Below, piece by piece: positions 19,904 through 28,385 of a stretch of DNA of 64,000 bases. Location: assembly GCF_900116015.1 (NCBI RefSeq), contig NZ_FOYH01000001.1, positions 865,769-929,768 of the forward strand, read 5' to 3'. Every line of letters starts with the position of its first letter. Position 1 is the first letter of the stretch. Under the pieces are notes generated by a model that saw only the letters and a list, made by a program, of their open reading frames with translations, was not told the origin of the DNA and made no database searches. A program made the translations under genes and the position numbers. The DNA comes from Enterobacter sp. kpr-6. Lineage in GTDB: Bacteria > Pseudomonadota > Gammaproteobacteria > Enterobacterales > Enterobacteriaceae.

Positions 19904-20262
19904 TGACAGGACTTAATCTGAATAAAAAACTCTGGCGTATTCCGCAGCAGGGGATGGTGAAAGGGGTATGCGCCGGGATCGCCCATTACTTTGACGTTCC
20001 GGTCAAACTGGTCCGATTGATCACGGTGTTAGCGATGTTTTTCGGGCTGTTTTTCTTCGTCATGGTGGCCTACATCGTGCTGACCTTTGTGCTCGATCCG
20101 CTGCCGGAAAATATGAATGACAGCGACGCGATCCCCACCAGCGGTGAACTGCTGGACGCGGTGGATGCTGAACTGGCCGCCGGTGAAAAGCGGTTACGCG
20201 AAATGGAACGCTATGTCACGTCCGACACGTTCTCGTTGCGCAGTCGCTTCCGCCAGCTCTGA
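19903..20262 (+). CDS. pspC: phage shock protein C
   Basis: A 119-residue PspC-domain membrane protein. The N-terminal part carries the family motif LWRIPQQGMVKGVCAGIAHY. A long membrane helix spans residues 41-67, and the C-terminal segment has a heptad-like pattern that in E. coli contacts PspA and PspB. Confidence 0.96.
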   Translation: MTGLNLNKKLWRIPQQGMVKGVCAGIAHYFDVPVKLVRLITVLAMFFGLFFFVMVAYIVLTFVLDPLPENMNDSDAIPTSGELLDAVDAELAAGEKRLREMERYVTSDTFSLRSRFRQL

Positions 20263-20288
20263 ATTTGCGGGTTAATGAGAGGTATTGA

Positions 20289-20516
20289 ATGACGGATAAA
20301 TGGCAACGCCGCGGGCAGAAAGTTAAACCTGGCCTGAAGATTGTGGGCAAGTTGGTGCTGCTGACCGCGCTGCGTTATGGCCCGGCGGGTGTGGCAGGGT
20401 GGGCGGTGAAATCGGTCGCCCGCAGACCATTAAAAATTCTCCTTGGCCTTCTCCTTGAACCGGTACTGAAGAAAGTCATGCGTAAAGTTTCCACGCGCTA
20501 TAACCGTCCCTCTTAA
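20289..20516 (+). CDS. pspD: phage shock protein D
   Basis: A 75-residue, strongly basic protein with a central hydrophobic segment ([20 protein letters not shown]), the PspD pattern. It is a peripheral inner-membrane protein of the psp operon with unclear function. It is the last psp gene here: a terminator follows and no pspE-like rhodanese gene is present. Confidence 0.92.
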   Translation: MTDKWQRRGQKVKPGLKIVGKLVLLTALRYGPAGVAGWAVKSVARRPLKILLGLLLEPVLKKVMRKVSTRYNRPS

Positions 20517-20524
20517 TTTCCCCC

Positions 20525-20565
20525 GCCGGGAGGTGGCCATACGCCTCCCGCGCTTCTGTTTTTAT
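20525..20565 (+). terminator. terminator of the psp operon
   Basis: CGGGAGG and CCTCCCG pair around a 10-base loop just after pspD, followed by CGCTTCTGTTTTTAT. This closes the psp unit before the ycj promoter. Confidence 0.82.
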
Positions 20566-20647
20566 CCTAAATTTGCGTTACCTCACAAATATGCGATTAA
20601 GTCTGCGCAACTTTTGCCGGGAGGCGCAGTTTCAGCCTTTCGCTGCG

Positions 20648-20698
20648 TTGACATAAAAATAAAACGGGCGTAATTTTCCGTTCCGTGGTACCGCTCCC
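20648..20698 (+). promoter_or_regulatory. ycjM promoter with putative YcjW operator
   Basis: A perfect -35 TTGACA (20648-20653), 17-base spacer and -10 TAATTT (20671-20676) predict a start near 20683. The operator candidate CGTGGTACCGCTCCC occupies 20684-20698, just downstream of that start, a classic repressor position. On the opposite strand it reads GGGAGC-GGTACC, two related half-sites around a central CG as in LacI-family operators. The same 15-mer occurs again at 30602-30616. Confidence 0.75.
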
Positions 20699-20712
20699 AT
20701 GGAAAAGGTAAA

Positions 20713-22398
20713 ATGCGAAAAATTAAACAACTGCTGGCATCTATTTATGATGAAAAGTTAAACGCTGAGGCCATTGAAGCGTTTATTTCCGTTATCGAAA
20801 AGAGCAAGAAAACTATTGCCACCAGGAGAAAAGAAGGGTGGGATGAAACGGACGTTGTGCTAATCACCTATGCCGATCAGTTTCATCATCAGGATGAAAA
20901 AACCTTAAAAACGCTCGATGGTTTTTACCAGAACTGGTTAAAAGATACATTCTCTCATATTCATTTACTCCCTTTTTACCCGTGGTCTTCCGACGACGGT
21001 TTTTCCGTCATTGATTATCATCAGGTTGATCCGGTTGCCGGTGACTGGTCTGATATTGCCCGCCTGAAACAATCCACCAAATTAATGTTCGATTTTGTCT
21101 GTAATCATATTTCGGCAAAAAGCGAATGGTTTAAAGGCTATTTGGCGTGCGACCCGCAATATAACAATTTCTTTATTTCAGAAGATCCCGCTACGGATTT
21201 ATCCGGCGTGACCCGTCCGCGCGCGCTGCCGCTGCTCTCTCCGTTTACCCTGGCCGATGGACGTCAGGAACACATCTGGACGACCTTCAGCGACGATCAA
21301 ATTGACCTGAACTTCGCCAATCCTGTTGTGCTGCTGGCGATGGTCAATGTGCTGCTGCACTACCTGCAAGAGGGCGCGGATTATGTGCGTCTGGATGCGG
21401 TGGGCTACATGTGGAAGACCGTGGGCACCAGTTGTATTCACCTTGAGAAGACGCATCAACTGGTTAAGCTGTTCCGCGCCATTGCCGATGAAGTCGCCCC
21501 CGGCACGGTGCTGATCACCGAAACCAACGTCCCGCACAAAGATAATATTTCGTATCTCGGCAACGGCTACGACGAAGCGCAGATGGTTTATCAGTTCCCG
21601 CTTCCGCCGCTGGTGCTGCACGCCGTGCATACCGGCAAGGCCACGGCGCTAAGCCAGTGGGCCGCCTCGCTGAACGAGGGCGCAAAAGGCAACACCACCT
21701 GGTTTAACTTCCTTTCCTCCCATGACGGCATTGGCCTGAATCCGCTGCGCGGCATTCTGCCGGAAGATGAAATTTTATCTCTGGTGGAGCAACTGCAACG
21801 CGAAGGCGCGCTGGTGAACTGGAAAAACAACCCGGACGGCACCCGCAGCCCGTATGAAATGAACGTCACCTACATGGATGCGTTAAATCAGCGCGACAGC
21901 AGCGATGATGAGCGTCTGGCGCGCTTTACGCTGGCCCACGCTATTTTGCTGGCTTTCCCTGGCGTTCCGGCAATTTATATCCAGAGCATTCTGGGTTCGC
22001 GTAATGATTATGCGGGCGTCGAGCGTCTGGGATATAACCGCGCCATTAACCGTCAGAAGTATTCATTAACTGAAATTGAAGCGCAACTTAATACGGAAGG
22101 TTCATTACGCCAGCGCGTTTATCAGCAATTAGCGCATTTAGTCGCCGTGCGAAAATCACAGGCCGCATTCCACCCGGACAGTCAGTTTACTCTTTCTTCT
22201 GAAAATGACGCCGTATTTGCCATGGAAAGATGCAGCGCCAGCGGTGAACGTATTCTTGCGCTGTTTAATTTAAGCAACGCTATTCAGGCATACCCCTTAA
22301 GTAATTATGAATTTAATGAATTAATTACCGGTCAGGTAATTAAAGGGGATCAGCTTTATCAAATGCAGCCTTATCAGGTGTTATGGCTTCACTATTAA
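20713..22398 (+). CDS. ycjM: glucosylglycerate phosphorylase (GH13), YcjM
   Basis: A 561-residue GH13 sucrose-phosphorylase-type enzyme. E. coli YcjM has been shown to phosphorolyse 2-O-alpha-glucosyl-D-glycerate, yielding glucose 1-phosphate. The TIM-barrel motifs are present: FDFVCNHIS, the nucleophile Asp in VRLDAVGYMWK (about residue 229), the acid/base Glu in ITETNVPH (about 270) and the transition-state His-Asp in SSHDGIG (about 337). It is the first gene of the ycj operon, with GGAAAAGG 5 bases before the ATG. Exact substrate here is inferred from the family. Confidence 0.92.
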   Translation: MRKIKQLLASIYDEKLNAEAIEAFISVIEKSKKTIATRRKEGWDETDVVLITYADQFHHQDEKTLKTLDGFYQNWLKDTFSHIHLLPFYPWSSDDGFSVIDYHQVDPVAGDWSDIARLKQSTKLMFDFVCNHISAKSEWFKGYLACDPQYNNFFISEDPATDLSGVTRPRALPLLSPFTLADGRQEHIWTTFSDDQIDLNFANPVVLLAMVNVLLHYLQEGADYVRLDAVGYMWKTVGTSCIHLEKTHQLVKLFRAIADEVAPGTVLITETNVPHKDNISYLGNGYDEAQMVYQFPLPPLVLHAVHTGKATALSQWAASLNEGAKGNTTWFNFLSSHDGIGLNPLRGILPEDEILSLVEQLQREGALVNWKNNPDGTRSPYEMNVTYMDALNQRDSSDDERLARFTLAHAILLAFPGVPAIYIQSILGSRNDYAGVERLGYNRAINRQKYSLTEIEAQLNTEGSLRQRVYQQLAHLVAVRKSQAAFHPDSQFTLSSENDAVFAMERCSASGERILALFNLSNAIQAYPLSNYEFNELITGQVIKGDQLYQMQPYQVLWLHY

Positions 22399-22412
22399 TA
22401 TAAGGAAATATA

Positions 22413-23705
22413 ATGAATATCTCAAAACCAGCACTGATATCAGTGTTGATAGCCGCTGCTTTGCTTTCTGGTTGTAAAGATGAGGAATCAAAACAGGTCA
22501 CTATCGAATTTATGCATTCGTCAGTGGAGCAGGAACGTCAGGCGGTTATTACTCAGCTTATTGAGCGTTTCAGTAAACAAAACCCGAACATCGTTGTGAA
22601 ACAGGTTCCGGTAGAAGAAGACGCCTACAACACCAAAGTGATCACCCTGGCCCGTTCTGGCGCACTGCCGGAAGTCATTGAAGTGAGCCATGACTACGCC
22701 AAAGTGATGGATAAAGAAGCGCTGATCGACCGCGACGCGATCAAAAAAGTCATCAGCAATATGGGTGAAGCGAGCTTCTATGACGGCGTGCTGCGCATCG
22801 TGCGCACCGAAGACGCCACCGCTTATACCGGCGTACCGATCAGCGCCTGGCTTGGCGGCATCTGGTATCGCAAATCTGCGCTGGAAAAAGCGGGCGTCAG
22901 CGAGCCGAAAAACTGGACCCAGTTGCTGGATGCGGCCCGCGCCATGACCCACGCGGAAGATAAAAAATACGGTATCGCGCTGCCAACGGCAGAAAGCGTG
23001 ATGACCGAACAGACCTTCTCGCAGTTTGCGCTCTCAAACCACGCCAACGTGTTCAACGCGGCGGGGGAGGTGACCGTTAACTCGCCGGAAATGCTCGCCT
23101 CGCTCAACTACTACCGCGATCTGGCGCAGTACACCATGCCGGGCTCTAACGATGTGATGGAAATTAAAGACGCCTTTATGAACGGCACCACGCCGATGGC
23201 GTTCTACTCCACCTACATTCTGCCCGCCTTCTACAAAGAGGGGACGCCCGCCGATCTCGGCTTTGTGGTGCCGAACGAAAAATCTTCCGCCGTCTACGGC
23301 ATGTTGACCTCGCTGACCATCACCGCCGGACAAAAAGAAGCGGAAACCGAAGCGGCTGAGAAATTTATCGCCTTTATGGAGCAGGCACAGAACTCCGCTG
23401 ACTGGGTGCTGATGTCGCCGGGTGCCGCGCTGCCGGTTACCAAAGCAGTCGTGGATACCGACAGCTACAAAAACAACGACGTGATCAAAGCCTTCGGCAC
23501 GCTGCCCGCTGAGCTGATCGCTCAGTTCCCTAACGTTCAGGTATTTGGCTCCGTCGGTGAGAAAAACTTCACCCGCATGGGCGATATCACCGGCTCCGCC
23601 GTGTTGAGCGAAATGGTCAACTCCGTGACCGTGGGCAAAAAAGAGACGAATGCGGCGCTGGATCGTAGTCAGCAGCGCATCGTTGAACTCATGAAACAAC
23701 ACTGA
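22413..23705 (+). CDS. ycjN: ABC sugar-binding lipoprotein YcjN
   Basis: Extracytoplasmic solute-binding protein (SBP family 1, maltose-binding-like) of 430 residues. The signal peptide ends in lipobox LLSGC, so Cys21 is lipidated; Lys at +2 allows either membrane. It should deliver an alpha-glucoside to YcjO/YcjP. E. coli YcjN has no firmly proven ligand. It follows ycjM by 14 bases. Confidence 0.92.
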   Translation: MNISKPALISVLIAAALLSGCKDEESKQVTIEFMHSSVEQERQAVITQLIERFSKQNPNIVVKQVPVEEDAYNTKVITLARSGALPEVIEVSHDYAKVMDKEALIDRDAIKKVISNMGEASFYDGVLRIVRTEDATAYTGVPISAWLGGIWYRKSALEKAGVSEPKNWTQLLDAARAMTHAEDKKYGIALPTAESVMTEQTFSQFALSNHANVFNAAGEVTVNSPEMLASLNYYRDLAQYTMPGSNDVMEIKDAFMNGTTPMAFYSTYILPAFYKEGTPADLGFVVPNEKSSAVYGMLTSLTITAGQKEAETEAAEKFIAFMEQAQNSADWVLMSPGAALPVTKAVVDTDSYKNNDVIKAFGTLPAELIAQFPNVQVFGSVGEKNFTRMGDITGSAVLSEMVNSVTVGKKETNAALDRSQQRIVELMKQH

Positions 23706-23723
23706 CCCACAGGATAAGTTGCT

Positions 23724-24605
23724 ATGAAGAAGTGGTTCTCTGGCCGCTCCGACATGCCGTTCGCCATGATGCTACTTGCCCCCAGCCTGGTATTGCTGGG
23801 GGGGTTAGTGGCCTGGCCGATGTTGTCGAACATTGAAATCAGTTTTCTGCGTTTACCGCTTAATCCGAATATCAGCGCACGCTTTATCGGACTGGAAAAC
23901 TACATCAGCATTCTGACCGATGCCGAATTCTGGCATTCGTTATGGACAACCTTCTGGTACACCACGCTGGTGGTACTGGGCAGCACCGGGCTGGGCCTTG
24001 GCGTGGCGCTGTTTTTCAACCGGGAATTTCGCCTGCGTAAGACGGCCCGTTCGCTGGTCATTCTCTCTTACGTGACGCCGTCCATCTCGCTGGTGTTTGC
24101 CTGGAAATACATGTTCAACAGCGGCTACGGCATCGTGAATTTCCTCGGCGTTGACGTGCTGCACCTGTTTGAAGAAGCACCGCTGTGGTTTGACAACCCC
24201 GGCAGCAGCTTTTTCCTCGTGGTGCTGTTCGCCATCTGGCGTTACTTCCCGTATGCGTTCATCTCGTTCCTGGCGATTTTGCAGACCATCGATAAATCGC
24301 TGTATGAAGCGGCGGAAATGGACGGCGCTAATGCCTGGCAACGTTTTCGCATCGTGACGCTGCCCGCGATCATGCCGGTGCTGGCGACGGTCGTGACGCT
24401 GCGTGCCATCTGGATGTTCTACATGTTTGCCGATGTCTGGCTGCTGACCACCAAAGTCAACATCCTCGGCGTGTATCTCTACAAAACGGCGTTCGCGTTT
24501 AACGATCTGGGCAAAGCGGCGGCTATTTCCGTGGTGCTGTTCATCATCATTTTCGCGGTCATCCTGATAACCAGAAACCGGGTGAATCTCAATGGCAACA
24601 AATAA
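23724..24605 (+). CDS. ycjO: sugar ABC transporter permease YcjO
   Basis: MalF/UgpA-type inner-membrane permease of 293 residues with about six helices and the EAA coupling loop EAAEMDGANAWQRF then IVTLPAIMP. It overlaps ycjP by 14 bases. It works with YcjP, the lipoprotein YcjN and the ATPase YcjV. Confidence 0.94.
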   Translation: MKKWFSGRSDMPFAMMLLAPSLVLLGGLVAWPMLSNIEISFLRLPLNPNISARFIGLENYISILTDAEFWHSLWTTFWYTTLVVLGSTGLGLGVALFFNREFRLRKTARSLVILSYVTPSISLVFAWKYMFNSGYGIVNFLGVDVLHLFEEAPLWFDNPGSSFFLVVLFAIWRYFPYAFISFLAILQTIDKSLYEAAEMDGANAWQRFRIVTLPAIMPVLATVVTLRAIWMFYMFADVWLLTTKVNILGVYLYKTAFAFNDLGKAAAISVVLFIIIFAVILITRNRVNLNGNK

Positions 24606-25437
24606 GCGCAAAGTGCTGGGGCGCGTGGGTTTCTACGCCGGTCTGGTGCTGTTTTTAGTGGTGACGTTATTTCCGTTCTTCGTGATGCTGATGACGTCGT
24701 TTAAAAGCCCGAAAGAGGCGATCTCGCTCCATCCGACTATTTTCCCGCAGTCGTGGACGCTGGAACATTACCTGGACATTTTTAACCCGGTCATCTTCCC
24801 GTTCATGACCTACTTCAAAAACAGTCTGGTGGTGGCGTTAACCGCCTCGGCCATCGCAGTGTTCATTGGCATTCTGGGCGCGTATGCCCTGTCCAAACTG
24901 CGCTTTAAAGGCCGGATGACCATCAACGCCAGTTTTTACGCGGTGTATATGTTCTCGGGCATTTTGCTGGTGGTGCCGCTGTTCAAAATCATCACCGCGC
25001 TTGGCATTTATGACACCGAAATGGCGCTGATCATCACCATGGTGACCCAGACGCTGCCGACCGCCGTATTCATGCTGAAAAGCTACTTCGACACCATCCC
25101 GGATGAGATCGAAGAAGCGGCCATGATGGACGGTCTTAACCGGCTACAAATCATTTTTTACATCACCGTGCCGCTGGCGATTTCGGGGCTGGTTTCCGTA
25201 TTCGTCTACTGCTTCATGGTGGCGTGGAATGACTATCTGTTTGCCTCCATTTTCCTCTCCAGTTCGGCGAACTTCACGCTGCCAGTGGGCTTAAGCACCC
25301 TGTTCAGCACGCCGGATTATGTCTGGGGACGAATGATGGCTGCTTCACTGGTCACAGCGCTGCCGGTCGTCGTGATGTACGCACTGTCTGAACGTTTTAT
25401 CAAAAGTGGATTAACAGCTGGCGGCGTTAAAGGTTAA
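24592..25437 (+). CDS. ycjP: sugar ABC transporter permease YcjP
   Basis: MalG-type permease of 281 residues with six predicted helices and the EAA loop EEAAMMDGLNRLQIIFYITV. Partner of YcjO. The ATG lies inside the end of ycjO, so translation is coupled. Confidence 0.94.
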   Translation: MATNKRKVLGRVGFYAGLVLFLVVTLFPFFVMLMTSFKSPKEAISLHPTIFPQSWTLEHYLDIFNPVIFPFMTYFKNSLVVALTASAIAVFIGILGAYALSKLRFKGRMTINASFYAVYMFSGILLVVPLFKIITALGIYDTEMALIITMVTQTLPTAVFMLKSYFDTIPDEIEEAAMMDGLNRLQIIFYITVPLAISGLVSVFVYCFMVAWNDYLFASIFLSSSANFTLPVGLSTLFSTPDYVWGRMMAASLVTALPVVVMYALSERFIKSGLTAGGVKG

Positions 25438-25468
25438 GCCGTCAATTAATGGAGTGATGGAGTCACAA

Positions 25469-26518
25469 ATGAAAAAGTTAGTTGCAACAGCCCCGCGCGT
25501 AGCCGCTCTGGTTGACTACGAAGATCGCCCGGTTCAGGCCAATGAAGTCAAAATCAAAGTCGCCTTCGGCGCGCCGAAACACGGCACCGAAGTGGTGGAC
25601 TTCCGCGCGGCCAGCCCGTTCATTGACGAAGAGTTTTCCGCAGAGTGGAACCTGTTTGTGCCGCGTGCCGAAGGTGCCGCTCGCGGGATCGAGTTCGGCA
25701 AGTTCCAGCTGGGCAACATGGTGGTCGGTGAGATCGTAGAAATGGGTGACAGTGTCACCGATTATCAGATCGGCGATCAGGTCTGCACCTACGGCCCGCT
25801 GTCAGAAACGGTGATCGTTAACGCCGTTAACAACTACAAACTGCGCAAAATGCCAGCCGGTGCAAGCTGGAAAAACGCGGTGTGCTACGACCCGGCGCAG
25901 TTTGCCATGAGCGGCGTACGTGACGGTAACGTGCGCGTCGGTGACGTGGTGGTTATTGTTGGCCTGGGCGCAATCGGTCAGATTGCCGTTCAACTGGCGA
26001 AAAAAGCGGGCGCTTCCCTGGTTATCGGCGTGGACCCAATCGCTCACCGCTGCGACATCGCCAAACGCCACGGGGCAGACGTCTGCATGAACCCAATCGG
26101 CACTGACGTGGGCCTGGAAATCAAAAAGCTGACCAACAAACTGGGTGCCGATGTGATCATCGAAACCAGCGGTCACAGCGACGCATTGCAGGCGGCGCTG
26201 CGCGGTCTGGCTTACGGCGGCACCATCTCTTTTGTCGCTTTCGCCAAACCGTTCAACAACTTCAACCTGGGCCGCGAAGCGCATTTCAACAACGCGAAAA
26301 TCGTCTTCTCCCGTGCGTCCAGCGAACCGAACCCGGAATACCCGCGCTGGAACCGCAAGCGCATCGAAGAGACCTGCTGGGAATTACTGATGAACGGCTA
26401 TCTCAACTGCGAAGATCTGATCGACCCGGTGGTTACCTTCCACGACAGCGCTGACAGCTACATGAAGTATGTCGATCAGCAGCCGGACCTGAGCATCAAA
26501 ATGGGCGTTACTTTTTAA
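25469..26518 (+). CDS. ycjQ: D-guloside 3-dehydrogenase YcjQ (MDR family)
   Basis: A 349-residue zinc-type medium-chain dehydrogenase. The nucleotide-binding motif is VVIVGLGAIGQIAVQLAKKAG, followed by GVDPIAHRCDIAKRHGAD. The E. coli enzyme oxidises D-gulosides at C3 and in concert with YcjS and YcjR interconverts glucosides and gulosides. The start MKKLVATAP is chosen because GGAG stands 6 bases before it. Upstream in-frame GTG and ATG codons (MMESQ) are possible but not family-like. Confidence 0.9.
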   Translation: MKKLVATAPRVAALVDYEDRPVQANEVKIKVAFGAPKHGTEVVDFRAASPFIDEEFSAEWNLFVPRAEGAARGIEFGKFQLGNMVVGEIVEMGDSVTDYQIGDQVCTYGPLSETVIVNAVNNYKLRKMPAGASWKNAVCYDPAQFAMSGVRDGNVRVGDVVVIVGLGAIGQIAVQLAKKAGASLVIGVDPIAHRCDIAKRHGADVCMNPIGTDVGLEIKKLTNKLGADVIIETSGHSDALQAALRGLAYGGTISFVAFAKPFNNFNLGREAHFNNAKIVFSRASSEPNPEYPRWNRKRIEETCWELLMNGYLNCEDLIDPVVTFHDSADSYMKYVDQQPDLSIKMGVTF

Positions 26519-26538
26519 CTGAAATGGATTTTAGCCAC

Positions 26539-27327
26539 ATGAAAATCGGAACACAGAACCAGGCATTTTTCCCGACCGACATCCTGGAAAAATTTAAATA
26601 CATCAAAGCGATGGGTTTTGACGGCTTTGAAATCGACGGCAAACTGCTGGTAGAAAACGTGGACGCAGTAAAAGCGGCCATCGCGGAAACGGGCCTGCCT
26701 GTGACCACCGCCTGCGGCGGCTACGATGGCTGGATCGGTGACTTCCTCGAAGTTCGCCGTAAAAACGGTCTGATCCAAATCGCCCGCATTCTCGAAGCGC
26801 TGGCGGAAGTGGGCGGCAAAGGCATCGTAGTCCCGGCCGCATGGGGCATGTTTACTTTCCGTCTGCCGCCGATGACCTCACCGCGCAGCCTGGAAGACGA
26901 CCGTAAAGCGGTCAGCGATTCCCTGCGTCAACTCGACGAGGTGGCGGGGCGTACCGGCACCACCGTGTTCCTTGAGCCGCTGAACCGCTACCAGGATCAC
27001 ATGATCAACACCCTGGCTGAAGCCCGCGCCTATATCGTGGATAACAAGCTCAAACACACCAAAATCATCGGTGATTTCTATCACATGAACATCGAAGAGG
27101 ACGATATCAGCGCCGCGTTCCACGCCAACCGCGATCTGCTGGGCCACGTCCACATCGCTGACAACCACCGCTACCAGCCGGGCAGCGGCAGCATCGATTT
27201 CAAACGCCATTTCGACCAGCTTCGCGCCGACGGCTATGACGGTTACATCGTCTATGAAGGCCGTATCCGCGCTGAAGATCCGGCGGCGGCTTATCAGCAA
27301 TCCCTGCAATTTTTGCGTACCTGCTGA
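26539..27327 (+). CDS. ycjR: 3-keto-D-glucoside 4-epimerase YcjR
   Basis: A 262-residue xylose-isomerase-like TIM-barrel protein, the same length as E. coli YcjR, which epimerises 3-keto-glucosides to 3-keto-gulosides at C4. Metal-binding residues are recognisable in VFLEPLNRYQDH (Glu), IIGDFYHMNIEE (Asp, His) and VYEGRIR (Glu). The start MKIGTQNQ is preferred over an ATG 15 bases upstream because of GGA spacing and family length. Confidence 0.9.
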   Translation: MKIGTQNQAFFPTDILEKFKYIKAMGFDGFEIDGKLLVENVDAVKAAIAETGLPVTTACGGYDGWIGDFLEVRRKNGLIQIARILEALAEVGGKGIVVPAAWGMFTFRLPPMTSPRSLEDDRKAVSDSLRQLDEVAGRTGTTVFLEPLNRYQDHMINTLAEARAYIVDNKLKHTKIIGDFYHMNIEEDDISAAFHANRDLLGHVHIADNHRYQPGSGSIDFKRHFDQLRADGYDGYIVYEGRIRAEDPAAAYQQSLQFLRTC

Positions 27328-27341
27328 GGGGCGACTGCGAG

Positions 27342-28385
27342 ATGAGTGAGAAACTCAAGGTTGCCATCGTTGGTGCGGGGCAGGTGGCGGAGAAAGTTCA
27401 CGCCGCGTATTACCTGACCCGCCCCGATCTGGAACTGGTCGCGGTCGTTGATACCACAGCCGAGCGGGCGAATGATTTCGCCGCCCGGCTGGGCATCCCG
27501 CACGCTTTTGCGGATGCGCAGGCCATGTATCAACAGTGCCAGCCGGATATCGTCAGCGTCTGTTCGCCGAACCGCTTTCACCATCAGAACGTTCTCCAGG
27601 CGCTGGCGAACGGCTGCCATGTGATGTGCGAAAAGCCACCCGCCATGACGCCTGAGCAGGCGGCAGAAATGCGCGATGCCGCGCGGCGGGCGGGGAAAGT
27701 GCTGGCGTATGACTTCCATCATCGCTTTGCGCTGGATACGCAACTGCTGCGCGAGCAGGTGATAGCGGGCACGCTGGGTGAAATCTACGTCACCAACGCG
27801 AAAGCGCTGCGTCGCTGCGGCGTGCCGGGCTGGGGCGTGTTCACCAACAAAGAGCTACAGGGCGGCGGGCCGTTAATCGACATCGGTATTCACATGCTGG
27901 ATGCCGCGATGTACGTGCTGGGCTTTCCGGCGGTACGTCGCGTGACGGCGCATACCTTCCAGAAACTGGGAACGCGCAAGCACAGCGGGCAGTTTGGTGA
28001 ATGGGATCCGAAAACCTACACGGTTGAGGATGCGGTATTCGCCACCCTTGAGTTTCACAACGGCGGCATTCTGCGTCTCGAAACCTCGTTTGCACTGAAT
28101 ATCGTGCCGCAGTCGGTGATGAGCGTGGAATTCTGCGGTGACAACGCCGGGGCATCGCTGTTCCCGGCGCATATTTATCAGGATGAAGGCGGCGAGCTGG
28201 TCACGCTGATGCAGCGTGAAAAAGCAGACGACAACCGGCATTTCAACAGCATGAAAGCCTTTGTCGATCATGTGCAGGGTGCCCCGGTCAGCATCGCAGA
28301 TGCGGAGCAGGGATACCTGATCCAGCAGCTTGTTGCGGCTATTTATCAGGCGGCAGAACAGGGAACGAGTGTCGACATATGTTAA
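27342..28385 (+). CDS. ycjS: D-glucoside 3-dehydrogenase YcjS (Gfo/Idh/MocA)
   Basis: A 347-residue Gfo/Idh/MocA oxidoreductase with N-terminal Rossmann motif VAIVGAGQVAEKVHAAYY, the signature CEKPPAMTPEQAAEM and the catalytic region GGGPLIDIGIHMLDAA. The E. coli protein is an NAD-dependent glucoside 3-dehydrogenase that starts the YcjS-YcjR-YcjQ route. It overlaps ycjT by 7 bases. Confidence 0.92.
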   Translation: MSEKLKVAIVGAGQVAEKVHAAYYLTRPDLELVAVVDTTAERANDFAARLGIPHAFADAQAMYQQCQPDIVSVCSPNRFHHQNVLQALANGCHVMCEKPPAMTPEQAAEMRDAARRAGKVLAYDFHHRFALDTQLLREQVIAGTLGEIYVTNAKALRRCGVPGWGVFTNKELQGGGPLIDIGIHMLDAAMYVLGFPAVRRVTAHTFQKLGTRKHSGQFGEWDPKTYTVEDAVFATLEFHNGGILRLETSFALNIVPQSVMSVEFCGDNAGASLFPAHIYQDEGGELVTLMQREKADDNRHFNSMKAFVDHVQGAPVSIADAEQGYLIQQLVAAIYQAAEQGTSVDIC

